Assembly (NCBI RefSeq): GCF_901875305.1
Contig: NZ_CABFLY010000002.1
Span: 186,001-250,000, forward strand
Length of the DNA stretch: 64,000 bases
Reading direction: 5' to 3'
Source: Rothia mucilaginosa
GTDB lineage: Bacteria; Actinomycetota; Actinomycetes; Actinomycetales; Micrococcaceae
Shown: piece by piece, positions 7,714 to 15,738 of the stretch
How the letters are laid out: every line of letters begins with the position of its first letter
Numbering within the stretch: position 1 is the first letter of the stretch
Translations under genes and position numbers: made by a program
Notes under the pieces: model-generated
Told to the model about the DNA's origin: nothing
Seen by the model: the letters and a program-made list of their open reading frames with translations, nothing else
Databases searched by the model: none

Positions 7714-9786
7714 ATGTCCGCTGAAAATGCGTCGCCGCAGGAGAATGACCCGAAGGCCACCACCCCCGAAGCACCCACCGTAGATTACAGCCTCGGCGAT
7801 GGTCACACGGCCCGTCTGCTACCCGGTATCAAGGATCCCTCTGATCTGCGCAACCTGAGCTATGAGCAGCTGGAGGAGCTCTCCAATGAGATTCGCCAGT
7901 TCATCGTGACGAACGTGTCGGCAACCGGTGGCCACCTGGGCCCGAACCTGGGCGTCGTGGAGCTAACTCTTGGCATTCACCGCATTTTTGATTCCCCGAA
8001 GGACAACATCCTCTTTGACACTGGCCACCAGTCTTACGTGCATAAGCTCGTGACCGGCCGTCATGCGTTTAAGACTCTGCGGCAGAAGGGGGGCCTCTCC
8101 GGATACCCCGACCGCAATGAGTCTAAGCATGACATTATCGCCTCTTCGCACGCCTCTAGCTCTATCTCCTGGGCTGACGGTATTTCGCGTGCTAACCGCA
8201 TCAACGGTGAGGATGACCGTTACACCGTTGTGCTCATTGGTGATGGTGCGCTTACCGGTGGCATGGCCTGGGAGGCTGTGAATAATATCGCTGCTGATCG
8301 TAGCCGCAAGGTCGTGATTGTCGTGAATGATAACGGCCGCTCCTACGCGCCTACCATCGGTGGTTTCGCTAACCAGCTTTCCGAGCTCAAGCACGGTGTG
8401 CAGCAGCAGGTGGACCGCGTTCGTTTGGATCACCGTTATGACCGTGCTCTCGATGCGGTGCGTGTGGGCCTGCAGCGAGGCGGCCCCGTGGGCCAGATGA
8501 TTTACCGCGGCCTGCACGGCATGAAGGCTGGCATTAAGGACGTGGTGGTACCCAAGGGCATTTTTGAGGACCTTGGCATGAAGTATGTGGGCCCCATCGA
8601 TGGTCACGATCAGCAGGCTGTGGAGAACGCCCTGACCGCCGCAAAGAACTACGCCGGCCCGGTCATCGTGCATGCCATCACCGAGAAGGGTCACGGTTAC
8701 GCACCCGCTCGCGCCAACAAGGACGACCAGTTCCACGCGGTCGGCCCGATTGATCCGCTGACCGGTCAGGCTGTTTCTAAGAGCACCGCTGAGTCCTGGA
8801 CCAGTGTCTTCGGCCGTGAGATTGCCGATATTGCCGACGAGCAGAGCAACGTCGTCGGTATCACCGGCGCGATGCTAATTCCCGTGGGCCTGCGCGAATT
8901 CCAGAAGCGCCACCCCGACCGTGTGATTGACGTAGGCATCGCCGAACAGCATGCCGTCGCCATGAGTGCCGGCCTCGCCTACGGCGGCATGCACCCGGTC
9001 GTCGCCCTCTATGCGACCTTCCTGAACCGCGGCTTCGACCAGCTACTCATGGATGTGGCCCTGCACAAGGCCGGTGTGACCGTGGTCCTGGACCGCTCCG
9101 GCATTACCGGTCCCGACGGCGCAAGCCACCACGGCATGTGGGACTTGGCGATGCTACAGTTCATCCCCGGCCTGCATCTGGCCGCTCCGCGTGACGGTGC
9201 AACTCTGCGCGAGGAGCTGCGCGAAGCCGTAGCCATCAACGACGCCCCCACCGTGATTCGCTACCCCAAGGGGTCCGTGGGTGAGGACATCCCTTCCATT
9301 GAACGCCGCGCTGACGGCGTGGACGTTCTGGCCCGTACCGGTGAACCGCATCCGGAGACCGGCCAGCGCGACGTTCTCTTCGTTGCCGTGGGTGCTATGG
9401 CCCGTGTGGCCCTGGAAGTTTCCAAGATCCTGGCTGCCGAGGGTATCCAATCCACTGTGATTGACCCGCGCTGGATCATTCCCGTTCCCTCCTCCGTTGT
9501 GGAGCTGGCCCGCGACCATCGCATCGTAGTGACTATTGAGGACGGCGTGCGTGCCGGTGGTGTAGGTGCGCGCATCCGACAGGAGATGCGCGCAGCAGGC
9601 GTTGATACGGCTCTGAGCGAGCTGGGTCTGCCTGCTGAGTTCATCCCGCACGCATCGCGCGAGCAGATTCTGGAAGAGGTTGGCTTGACCCCTGAGCGAA
9701 TCGCCGCGGATGTGCGTGCCCAGCTGGCCGGCGACAAGGTGCCCTTCGCCCGCGAAGAGGGGCAGAAGCCCCGCCACACCGCGTAG
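7714..9786 (+). CDS. dxs: 1-deoxy-D-xylulose-5-phosphate synthase
   Basis: 690 aa. It condenses pyruvate with glyceraldehyde-3-phosphate, the first step of the MEP isoprenoid pathway, using thiamine diphosphate. Seen: 'ATGGHLGPNLGVVELT' (substrate/ThDP His region), the ThDP-binding 'GDGALTGGMAWEAVNN', the transketolase pyrimidine domain with 'DVGIAEQHAVAMSAGLA' (catalytic Glu), and the C-terminal transketolase domain. Start ATG follows GAGGAGTGTGGGTGT. About 35 extra acidic/polar residues precede the usual 'LPGIKDPSDLRNLS' start, which is longer than the enterobacterial enzyme. A strong terminator follows at 9814. Confidence 0.97.
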   Translation: MSAENASPQENDPKATTPEAPTVDYSLGDGHTARLLPGIKDPSDLRNLSYEQLEELSNEIRQFIVTNVSATGGHLGPNLGVVELTLGIHRIFDSPKDNILFDTGHQSYVHKLVTGRHAFKTLRQKGGLSGYPDRNESKHDIIASSHASSSISWADGISRANRINGEDDRYTVVLIGDGALTGGMAWEAVNNIAADRSRKVVIVVNDNGRSYAPTIGGFANQLSELKHGVQQQVDRVRLDHRYDRALDAVRVGLQRGGPVGQMIYRGLHGMKAGIKDVVVPKGIFEDLGMKYVGPIDGHDQQAVENALTAAKNYAGPVIVHAITEKGHGYAPARANKDDQFHAVGPIDPLTGQAVSKSTAESWTSVFGREIADIADEQSNVVGITGAMLIPVGLREFQKRHPDRVIDVGIAEQHAVAMSAGLAYGGMHPVVALYATFLNRGFDQLLMDVALHKAGVTVVLDRSGITGPDGASHHGMWDLAMLQFIPGLHLAAPRDGATLREELREAVAINDAPTVIRYPKGSVGEDIPSIERRADGVDVLARTGEPHPETGQRDVLFVAVGAMARVALEVSKILAAEGIQSTVIDPRWIIPVPSSVVELARDHRIVVTIEDGVRAGGVGARIRQEMRAAGVDTALSELGLPAEFIPHASREQILEEVGLTPERIAADVRAQLAGDKVPFAREEGQKPRHTA

Positions 9787-9813
9787 CCGTACCGCATAAA
9801 GGCTAGAGACACG

Positions 9814-9850
9814 AAAGCCCAGCTACCCCGACCGGGTAGCTGGGCTTTCT
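9814..9850. terminator. Bidirectional intrinsic terminator, dxs / Rieske gene
   Basis: AAAGCCCAGCTACC pairs with GGTAGCTGGGCTTT across a short CG-rich loop, with T/A runs on both sides. It lies between the convergent dxs and Rieske genes. Confidence 0.9.
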
Positions 9851-9912
9851 GCGTTCTTCATTTTCTGTGCTTTTCAACGATGCACGGCATGAAAACGAGG
9901 CGGAAGCGGAAC

Positions 9913-10446
9913 CTATCCGTCACTTCCCACAAAAATACGGCCGTCCTTCACCTGCACCTGGTAAGTCTTCAACGGGGTTTTCGCCGGGCCGTGCACCACC
10001 GAACCGTCGGCGGGTGCGAACTCCGAACCGTGGCAGGGGCATACGATGCGAGTCGAATCCTGTACCTGCAGCTGGCATCCCTGATGCGTGCACACGGGGC
10101 TGTACGCCTTGTACTGACCCTCGGACGGCTGAGCCACAATCACGGTTGTGGTACCGTGAGTCAGCTTAGCAGCCTTACCCACGCCCACCGAAGATGCGGC
10201 GGCCATATCCACGGTCCCGTCGGGCACGGTGACCTTCGTGCCGCCACCCTCAGCACAGGAAGCCAGCGCCGCGGTGGAGGCCAGGGCCCCGGTCACCAGG
10301 GTCGTTCGGCGTGAAAACAGACGGGACGAGGCCGACTTTGCATCCGACGCAAGGCCGGTTTCGGCAGCTGCCGCGGGCTTGACCGAAGCGGATTGCTCCT
10401 GAACGCTCGCCTGCCGACAGCAGGAACAATTCTGAGAAGTAGACAT
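9913..10446 (-). CDS. Tat-exported Rieske [2Fe-2S] lipoprotein
   Basis: 177 aa from the ATG at 10446 (AGAGGA just upstream). It opens with a Cys-rich stretch 'NCSCCRQ' and a linker, then a twin-arginine signal 'SRRTTLVTGALASTAAL' followed by a lipobox-like 'LASC'. The C-terminal half is a Rieske domain with both cluster motifs: 'CTHQGC' and 'CPCHGS'. It is probably an electron carrier exported folded by Tat and lipid-anchored. It lacks the transmembrane anchor layout of QcrA, so it is a stand-alone Rieske protein and not obviously the bc1 subunit. The unusually long N-region before the RR motif (~45 aa) is odd. Confidence 0.88.
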   Translation of the reverse strand: MSTSQNCSCCRQASVQEQSASVKPAAAAETGLASDAKSASSRLFSRRTTLVTGALASTAALASCAEGGGTKVTVPDGTVDMAAASSVGVGKAAKLTHGTTTVIVAQPSEGQYKAYSPVCTHQGCQLQVQDSTRIVCPCHGSEFAPADGSVVHGPAKTPLKTYQVQVKDGRIFVGSDG

Positions 10447-10470
10447 AAATCCTCTTTCGTTGAGCAAAAG

Positions 10471-11724
10471 CTAACCCAAATGCTTTGCGAATACCGGTGC
10501 GATTGCGGGGGCGACCAGGCCGGTCTGCCAGGCGCGTGCGCCGTAAGCGGCCAGCGCATCCCTCAGGGACTGTTCGTCGTGACGGGCCGGAGGTTCCCAG
10601 CACAATCGGCGCACATAATCGGTCGTTATCAGGTTCTGCGCCGGAATCGTCAGACGCTCGGAGAGGTCGTCAATCACCTGGCGAACCTCGGTGAACAGCG
10701 CAAGATTCTCGGGGCGCTTCGACTCCCACGCCTTCAACGGGGGAGGAGCGGTCGAGGGCAGGGTGTAGGGAACCGCGTTCTCACCGCGGGCCGCGGATGC
10801 GATAGCGCGCACCCAGCGGGGACCCTCACGGCGCAGACCGCGCGTCTGAAAACCGGGGATGGCCATCACGGCCGGCACGTTGCGGGGCATGGTGCGGGCC
10901 GCCTCAATTAACGCGGAATCGGGCAGCAGGCGCTTCGAATCGATGTCCTTCTTGCGGGCCAGCGAATCACGTTCAACCCACAGGTTACGTAGTGCCGTCA
11001 GCTGCTTGACCGACCGCAGGGTCGTGCGACCCTTCGTCTTGCGCCAACGCTCCGGCTGATCCGTGGGATTCTTTACCGGTGACGCACACAGGTACGCAAA
11101 CTCTTCCTGCGCGTACTGCAGCTTGCCCTGTTTGCGGAGTAGCTCCTCCAGGGCGTCGCGCAGGTCAATGAGCACGTCAACGTCCAACAGTGCGTAGTTC
11201 AGCCACGATTCCGGCAGGGGACGGCGCGACCAGTCTTCCTTCGAGTGTTTCTTCTCCAGCCTGTAGCCCAGAAGCTCCTCAACCGTCGCGCCCAGATTCA
11301 CGCGCTTCAGGCCAGCCAGACGCGCGCCCAGCTCGGTATCGAATAGGCGCTTGGGGCGCATGCCCAGCATGTCGAGGCTTGGGAAGTCCTGAATCGCCGC
11401 GTGAATCACCCATTCGGCGTCGGCCAGCGCATCATTAATGATTCGCAGGTTAGAGAAAGCCTCCGGATCAATGAGGTACAGCTTGTCCTCACGTTTGAGC
11501 TGCACCAGGAATGCACGCGAACCGTAACGGATGCCCTGCGCACGCTCGGTATCAACCGCCACCGGGCCTGAGGCCGCCGCCAGCGATTCGGCCGCACGGC
11601 GCAACCCGCTTTCGGTGTTAACCAGCGTGGGAATCGGCGTTGAGGGGGTGTCCAGCGGAACAACCTTGGGAACCTCAATCTCCTGAAGGGCCAGCGAATC
11701 GTTCGCTTTAGCTGCGCTACTCAT
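10471..11724 (-). CDS. rnd: Ribonuclease D-like 3'-5' exoribonuclease with HRDC domain
   Basis: 417 aa. The DEDDy exonuclease domain has 'AVDTERAQG' (Exo I), 'VIHAAIQDFPSL' (Exo II) and 'YALLDVDVLIDL' (Exo III with Tyr and Asp), followed by an HRDC helical domain (~residues 220-300). It trims the 3' ends of tRNA and other RNAs. ATG at 11724 with GAGGATGG upstream. Together with dxs and the upstream genes it matches the mycobacterial gene neighbourhood. The C-terminal ~100 residues are less conserved. Confidence 0.9.
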   Translation of the reverse strand: MSSAAKANDSLALQEIEVPKVVPLDTPSTPIPTLVNTESGLRRAAESLAAASGPVAVDTERAQGIRYGSRAFLVQLKREDKLYLIDPEAFSNLRIINDALADAEWVIHAAIQDFPSLDMLGMRPKRLFDTELGARLAGLKRVNLGATVEELLGYRLEKKHSKEDWSRRPLPESWLNYALLDVDVLIDLRDALEELLRKQGKLQYAQEEFAYLCASPVKNPTDQPERWRKTKGRTTLRSVKQLTALRNLWVERDSLARKKDIDSKRLLPDSALIEAARTMPRNVPAVMAIPGFQTRGLRREGPRWVRAIASAARGENAVPYTLPSTAPPPLKAWESKRPENLALFTEVRQVIDDLSERLTIPAQNLITTDYVRRLCWEPPARHDEQSLRDALAAYGARAWQTGLVAPAIAPVFAKHLG

Positions 11725-11877
11725 GGAACCATCCTCTTCTGACGCTCAGGTTTGTGCACGGAATCGCCCCGGGCACACCATACCGGCGGCCCCCAAAGGC
11801 ACTAAGCCATTCTACCCGCCCCAGCTGAGAGGCTCGAATTAGGGGAATTTGGGTGGCCCCGGGGCCGCTTCTGGATG

Positions 11878-12312
11878 CTATTCCTCTTCGGCCTTTTCGT
11901 TCTCGGCCGGGGTGAGGGTCAGGCACACCGAGTTAATGCAGTAGCGCAGGTCGGTGGGGGTGGGGTAGCCCTCACCCTCGAATACGTGGCCCAGGTGCGA
12001 GTCGCAGGCGGCGCATCGCACCTCGACGCGGCGCATGCCGAACGTCGTGTCTTCCAGGTAGCGCACGCGGTCCTCGGCCAGGGGAGCGAAGAACGACGGC
12101 CAGCCGCAGTGCGAGTCGAACTTCTGGTCCGAGCGGAACAGCTCCGTGCCGCAGGCCCGGCAGGAGTAGATGCCTTCGGTGTGTGTGTTCCAGTACTCGC
12201 CCGTGAAGGGACGCTCCGTGCCGCCCTCGCGCAGCACCGCATATTCTTCGGGGCGGAGGACTTCACGCCAATTCTTTGCGATGGTGCCGACACCCGGCAA
12301 CGAGTTACCCAT
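11878..12312 (-). CDS. msrB: Peptide-methionine (R)-S-oxide reductase
   Basis: 144 aa. The ATG at 12312 has AAGGAG 6 nt upstream; longer in-frame extensions to 12672 run into the neighbouring gene and are not supported. Two zinc-binding CxxC pairs ('CRAC', 'CAAC'), 'HCGWPSF', and the catalytic cysteine in 'RYCINSVC' identify MsrB, which repairs methionine-R-sulfoxide. The cognate MsrA is encoded separately at 41844-42365. An acidic tail 'ENEKAEEE' follows the domain. Confidence 0.95.
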   Translation of the reverse strand: MGNSLPGVGTIAKNWREVLRPEEYAVLREGGTERPFTGEYWNTHTEGIYSCRACGTELFRSDQKFDSHCGWPSFFAPLAEDRVRYLEDTTFGMRRVEVRCAACDSHLGHVFEGEGYPTPTDLRYCINSVCLTLTPAENEKAEEE

Positions 12313-12352
12313 GGGATTCTCCTTTAAATCGTTGATCTGTACACATGCATAA

Positions 12353-12390
12353 CGCGGCGGCGGAGGAATATATTTCCTCAACCGCCGCGG
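12353..12390. terminator. Hairpin between ybaK and msrB
   Basis: GAGGAA..TTCCTC inner stem extended by an 8-bp GC-rich outer stem across a 2x2 internal loop. No T run, so either a weak terminator for the upstream ybaK gene or an mRNA-processing hairpin. Confidence 0.5.
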
Positions 12391-12437
12391 TGCGCAGCCT
12401 GTGCCGATATATTCTGTCGTGGGGCAGCACGAGGCTG

Positions 12438-12938
12438 TTAGGCGCGGATATCGGCGTACTTTCCGTTGGTGAGCTTCAGCAGGTCGTCGGGGGCGAGCTC
12501 GACGTCCAGTCCACGCTTGCCTCCGGACACCATGATGGTATCGAAGAGCTGGGCGCTTTCGTCCAGGAGGGTGGGGGAGGGGGTCTTCTGGCCCAGCGGA
12601 GAAATACCGCCCACCACGTAGCCGGTGCGGCGTTCGGCGACCTTCGGGTCGCACATGGAGGCGTTCTTCCAACCCAGCGCAGCGGCAGCAGCCTTAATGT
12701 TCAGCTTGCCAGACACCGGCACGATCGCGACGGCAAATTCCTTTTCGTGCACGATGAGCAGGGTCTTGAACACCTGCTCCTCGGAAGCGCCGAGGTTCTT
12801 CGCGGCCTCTTCGCCGAAGGAGGTCACGCCCTCGGTGTGTTCGTATTCGCGCATCTGGAAGGGGGTGTTCGTCTCGGTCAGCAGTGCTACGGCGGCGGTT
12901 GCTGCGCCGCTCTTCTTACCTTTAGTTTTCTTAGCCAT
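12438..12938 (-). CDS. ybaK: YbaK/EbsC family Cys-tRNA(Pro) deacylase
   Basis: 166 aa. It matches the YbaK fold from 'TNTPFQMREYEH' through 'FKTLLIVHEKEFAVAIVPVSGKLN' (catalytic Lys region of the editing pocket), 'GYVVGGISPLGQK' and the C-terminal 'GGKRGLDVELAPDDLLKLT'. The enzyme hydrolyses Cys mischarged on tRNA-Pro. A Lys-rich N-terminus (MAKKTKGKKSG) precedes the domain. It lies upstream of msrB on the same strand, separated by a hairpin. Confidence 0.93.
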   Translation of the reverse strand: MAKKTKGKKSGAATAAVALLTETNTPFQMREYEHTEGVTSFGEEAAKNLGASEEQVFKTLLIVHEKEFAVAIVPVSGKLNIKAAAAALGWKNASMCDPKVAERRTGYVVGGISPLGQKTPSPTLLDESAQLFDTIMVSGGKRGLDVELAPDDLLKLTNGKYADIRA

Positions 12939-12997
12939 ACAACCATTTTACGGAAGTCACCATGCGCCGTTACCTATGCGCTGATACCTATGCGCCG

Positions 12998-13060
12998 AGA
13001 AGCCACATGTGTTTCGAAAAGCCACCATTATCGTGGCTTCTCGAAACACATGTGGCTTCT
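12998..13060. repeat. Long inverted repeat (28-bp arms)
   Basis: Arms 12998-13025 and 13033-13060 with a 7-nt loop and a single mismatch; each arm contains AGCCACATGTGTTTCGA. A degenerate relative with the same ends is at 38887-38943. It could be a strong terminator or a dispersed genus-specific palindromic element. Confidence 0.7.
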
Positions 13061-13074
13061 CAATGGTTATGGGG

Positions 13075-13170
13075 TTATTTCAGTAGCCCTTTTTCCTTCA
13101 GCTGCTCTTGAGAAAGCGAGCCAACGACAGTCCAAAATCCATCTGATTTGTCTACGTTCTGAGGTAGCCT
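13075..13170 (-). pseudogene. Possible 3' gene remnant beside the foreign insert
   Basis: A 31-codon open stretch after an in-frame stop ends '..KSDGFWTVVGSLSQEQ' and 'LKEKGLLK', which reads like a protein C-terminus and not like random sequence. It has no start of its own and abuts the AT-rich yeiH gene. I do not recognise the family; it may be chance. Confidence 0.25.
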
Positions 13171-13186
13171 TTAGGCTCCCTTTTTC

Positions 13187-14197
13187 TTAGTAAATACCGA
13201 TGAGTAATTGCATGCCAAGACTAGTCAGGATGATAGCAATCCAGCAAAGGGCTCCAAGAAGAATGGATTTTCCACTGGATTTGATCATAGCAATGAGGTT
13301 GGTTTTGAGACCAATAGCACTCATAGCCATGATGATGAGGAATATGGAGAGTTGTTTGAGAGATGAAAAGAAGCTATTGCTGACACCGAAAGATGTGAGA
13401 AGAGTAGTTAGCAGAGAAGCTAGGATAAAGTAGAGAATGAAAACGGGGAAGATTTTTTTAAGCTTCACTCCTTGGTTGTTGCCTTGTTGACGGTTTTGCC
13501 AATAGGAGAGGAAGAGAACGATAGGGATAATAGCTAGAGTACGTGTCAGCTTGACAATAGTTGCAGGCTCAAGAGTGTTTACATTGTAAAGACTATCCCA
13601 GGCACTAGCAGTAGCTGTCACAGAGGAAGTATCGTTGACCGCAGTACCCGCAAAGAGAGCAAAACCTTCGTTGGAAAGATGGAGCCAAGAACCTAGAGTT
13701 GGAAAGATAAGAGCTGCCAAGACATTGAAGAAAAAGATAACAGAAATGGCTTGGGCTACTTCTTTTTCCTTGGCGTGAATAACAGGAGCAGTCGCTGCAA
13801 TGGCAGAACCGCCACAGATAGAAGATCCAACTCCAATCAAGGTAGCTAGCTTTGTATCAAGGTTAAAAAAGTGTTGGAAAAAGAAAGCTATAATCAAAGC
13901 AATTGAAATAGTTGAAAGGATAACAGGAAGGGAAGATTTTCCAACTGCGAAAACTTGTGAGATATTTAGTCCAAACCCAAGCAAAATAACAGCATACTGA
14001 AGCAGTTTTTTGGAGCTATAAGTCAAACCGGCATCCAGTTGTGTATAGGAAGTGAGAAAGGGATGGAGAATCATTCCGATAAAAATGGCGAAAACAGGTG
14101 CTCCCACAACAGGCAGAAATCCTCCTAAAACCCAAGAGATGATAGAAATGATCAGACAGACTAACAGTCCTGCCCAATTTTTTGATAGAAATGACAT
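13187..14197 (-). CDS. yeiH: YeiH family (UPF0324) putative sulfate/anion exporter, horizontally acquired
   Basis: 336 aa with about ten hydrophobic helices. It shows the family features '[15 protein letters not shown]', '[11 protein letters not shown]', '[19 protein letters not shown]' and '[15 protein letters not shown]'. Some YeiH relatives are annotated as putative sulfate exporters; the substrate here is not established. Base and codon use are strikingly AT-rich (AAA, ATT and TTT codons dominate), unlike every neighbour, and resemble oral streptococci. It carries its own consensus-like promoter and GGAGG ribosome-binding site. The AT-rich tract runs from about 13.08 to 14.27 kb, so the whole transcription unit appears imported. 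Confidence 0.92.
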   Translation of the reverse strand: MSFLSKNWAGLLVCLIISIISWVLGGFLPVVGAPVFAIFIGMILHPFLTSYTQLDAGLTYSSKKLLQYAVILLGFGLNISQVFAVGKSSLPVILSTISIALIIAFFFQHFFNLDTKLATLIGVGSSICGGSAIAATAPVIHAKEKEVAQAISVIFFFNVLAALIFPTLGSWLHLSNEGFALFAGTAVNDTSSVTATASAWDSLYNVNTLEPATIVKLTRTLAIIPIVLFLSYWQNRQQGNNQGVKLKKIFPVFILYFILASLLTTLLTSFGVSNSFFSSLKQLSIFLIIMAMSAIGLKTNLIAMIKSSGKSILLGALCWIAIILTSLGMQLLIGIY

Positions 14198-14224
14198 AAA
14201 AACCTCCGAAAATAAACAGTCCTC

Positions 14225-14253
14225 ACTATAATCTTATTTGTCAGAAAAGTAAA
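14225..14253 (-). promoter_or_regulatory. Promoter of yeiH
   Basis: TTTACT, 17 bp, TATAGT on the minus strand, 28 bp before the gene's ATG and inside the AT-rich tract, so it was probably transferred with the gene. Confidence 0.55.
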
Positions 14254-14264
14254 ATAGAAAGTAG

Positions 14265-14497
14265 GGATACAGACCCAGCCCGAGGAGCGCACCACCTCAG
14301 CCTCCGCACCCGAACGCCCATGCCCTGGCATTCCCGCCCTCCGCGTCCCAGCCCAGCAGCCCCTCCCGCATATCCCACCCTACCCCCTCCCCATGCCCGT
14401 AATGTGGCGGGCAACTCACCACCCTCACGCGCGTGCGCTGACAGTACTACACTTAAGGCGAGTAGTAACATCGCCGTCACTGAAGAAAAGAGTTTTT
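14265..14497. other. Non-coding spacer, GC-rich
   Basis: The AT-rich insert ends near 14265 and C-rich host-type sequence follows. I see no gene, repeat or RNA here; the promoter of zapE must lie in it but is not recognisable. Confidence 0.4.
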
Positions 14498-15553
14498 GTG
14501 CCCACCACGACCGTACACTTGACCGACCGCATCCCGCGCGTGTCTGCTGATGAGTTGCTGGCGGGTTTCCGCCCGTCAGAGCGTTTTGGAGAGGTTTCGT
14601 TCGACACCTATATCCCCGACCCGAACCAGCCTTCGCAGGCTGAAGCGGTGCAGAAGCTCAAGGATTTTGGCGACAAGATTAACGGCGGCGGTTCCGGCGG
14701 CGGCTTTTTCGGACGACTCTTTGGCGGCAAGAAGAAAGACACCTCGAAGGCCGGCCTGTACCTTGATGGCGGTTTCGGTGTGGGTAAGACCCACCTGCTG
14801 GCTTCGCTGTGGCATTACGTGGACGGTCCGAAGGCGTTCGGCACGTTCGTGGAGTACACGAACCTGGTGGGCGCGCTGACGTTCCGCAAGACGGTTGAGG
14901 CGCTGAGCGGCTACAAGCTGGTGTGTATTGACGAGTTTGAGCTGGACGATCCGGGCGATACGGTGCTCATGTCCCGCCTGATGCGTGAGCTGGCCGATGC
15001 CGGCGTGAAGCTTGTGGCAACCTCGAACACGTTGCCGGGTGCCCTGGGTGAGGGCCGTTTCGCGGCGGAGGATTTTAAGCGTGAGATTCAGGTGCTTGCT
15101 TCGCAATTTGAGGTGCACCGTGTGGACGGTGAGGACTTCCGTCACCGTGGTCTGCCCGATGCTCCCGAGCCGGTGTCTGACGCCGAGTTTGACGCGAAAG
15201 TTGAGGAGGTGTTCGCCGGTAAGACGGTGGGCGTCGATAACTTCGCGGACCTGGTGGATCACCTGGCGAAGGTGCATCCCTCGCGTTACCGTCAGCTGAT
15301 TGACGGCCTGCAGGGTGTTGCGTGGCGTGATGTGCAGCCGATTACGGAGCAGTCGGTGGCGTTGCGTTTTGTGGTACTGGCTGACCGCCTGTATGACAAG
15401 GATTTGCCGATTGTGTCTTCGGGTGTGCCTTTTGACAAGGTATTTACCCCGGAGATGCTGGCTGGTGGTTACCAGAAGAAGTATTTCCGTGCGGTGTCTC
15501 GTTTGACTGCGCTGGCTCGTGAGGGCCTGCTGGGTGAGGATGCGGAGCGCTAG
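14498..15553 (+). CDS. zapE: Cell division protein ZapE (AFG1-like ATPase)
   Basis: 351 aa from the GTG at 14498 (GAAAAG upstream); homologues begin near 'LTDRIPRVSADELLAGFRP', so longer in-frame starts at 14393 are unlikely. Walker A 'GGFGVGKTHLLASL', Walker B 'LVCIDEFELDDPGD', sensor 'LVATSNTLPGALGEGRF' are clear. ZapE/AFG1 ATPases act at the division site or in membrane-protein quality control. A Gly-rich insertion 'INGGGSGGGFFGRLFGG' sits before Walker A. Convergent with cas3 across a shared terminator. Confidence 0.93.
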   Translation: MPTTTVHLTDRIPRVSADELLAGFRPSERFGEVSFDTYIPDPNQPSQAEAVQKLKDFGDKINGGGSGGGFFGRLFGGKKKDTSKAGLYLDGGFGVGKTHLLASLWHYVDGPKAFGTFVEYTNLVGALTFRKTVEALSGYKLVCIDEFELDDPGDTVLMSRLMRELADAGVKLVATSNTLPGALGEGRFAAEDFKREIQVLASQFEVHRVDGEDFRHRGLPDAPEPVSDAEFDAKVEEVFAGKTVGVDNFADLVDHLAKVHPSRYRQLIDGLQGVAWRDVQPITEQSVALRFVVLADRLYDKDLPIVSSGVPFDKVFTPEMLAGGYQKKYFRAVSRLTALAREGLLGEDAER

Positions 15554-15680
15554 TTCCGCTGTTCGCCTGGGCTGAGCTTTAGCCGGCTCGGGTTTTGGCG
15601 CGCTGTTTGTGCAGAGCCTCCGAGTCTCGAGGCCCGCCCGGTTTGCCTGGTTTACCTGAACCGCGCTACATGTCGTATAT

Positions 15681-15728
15681 GAAGACCCCCACCGGGTTGC
15701 CTTTGAAAGCACCCGGCGGGGGTCTTTG
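15681..15728. terminator. Bidirectional terminator, zapE / cas3
   Basis: AAGACCCCCACCGGGT pairs with ACCCGGCGGGGGTCTT, followed by TTGTTTGT; it lies between the convergent zapE and cas3 genes. Confidence 0.85.
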
Positions 15729-15738
15729 TTTGTCTTGG

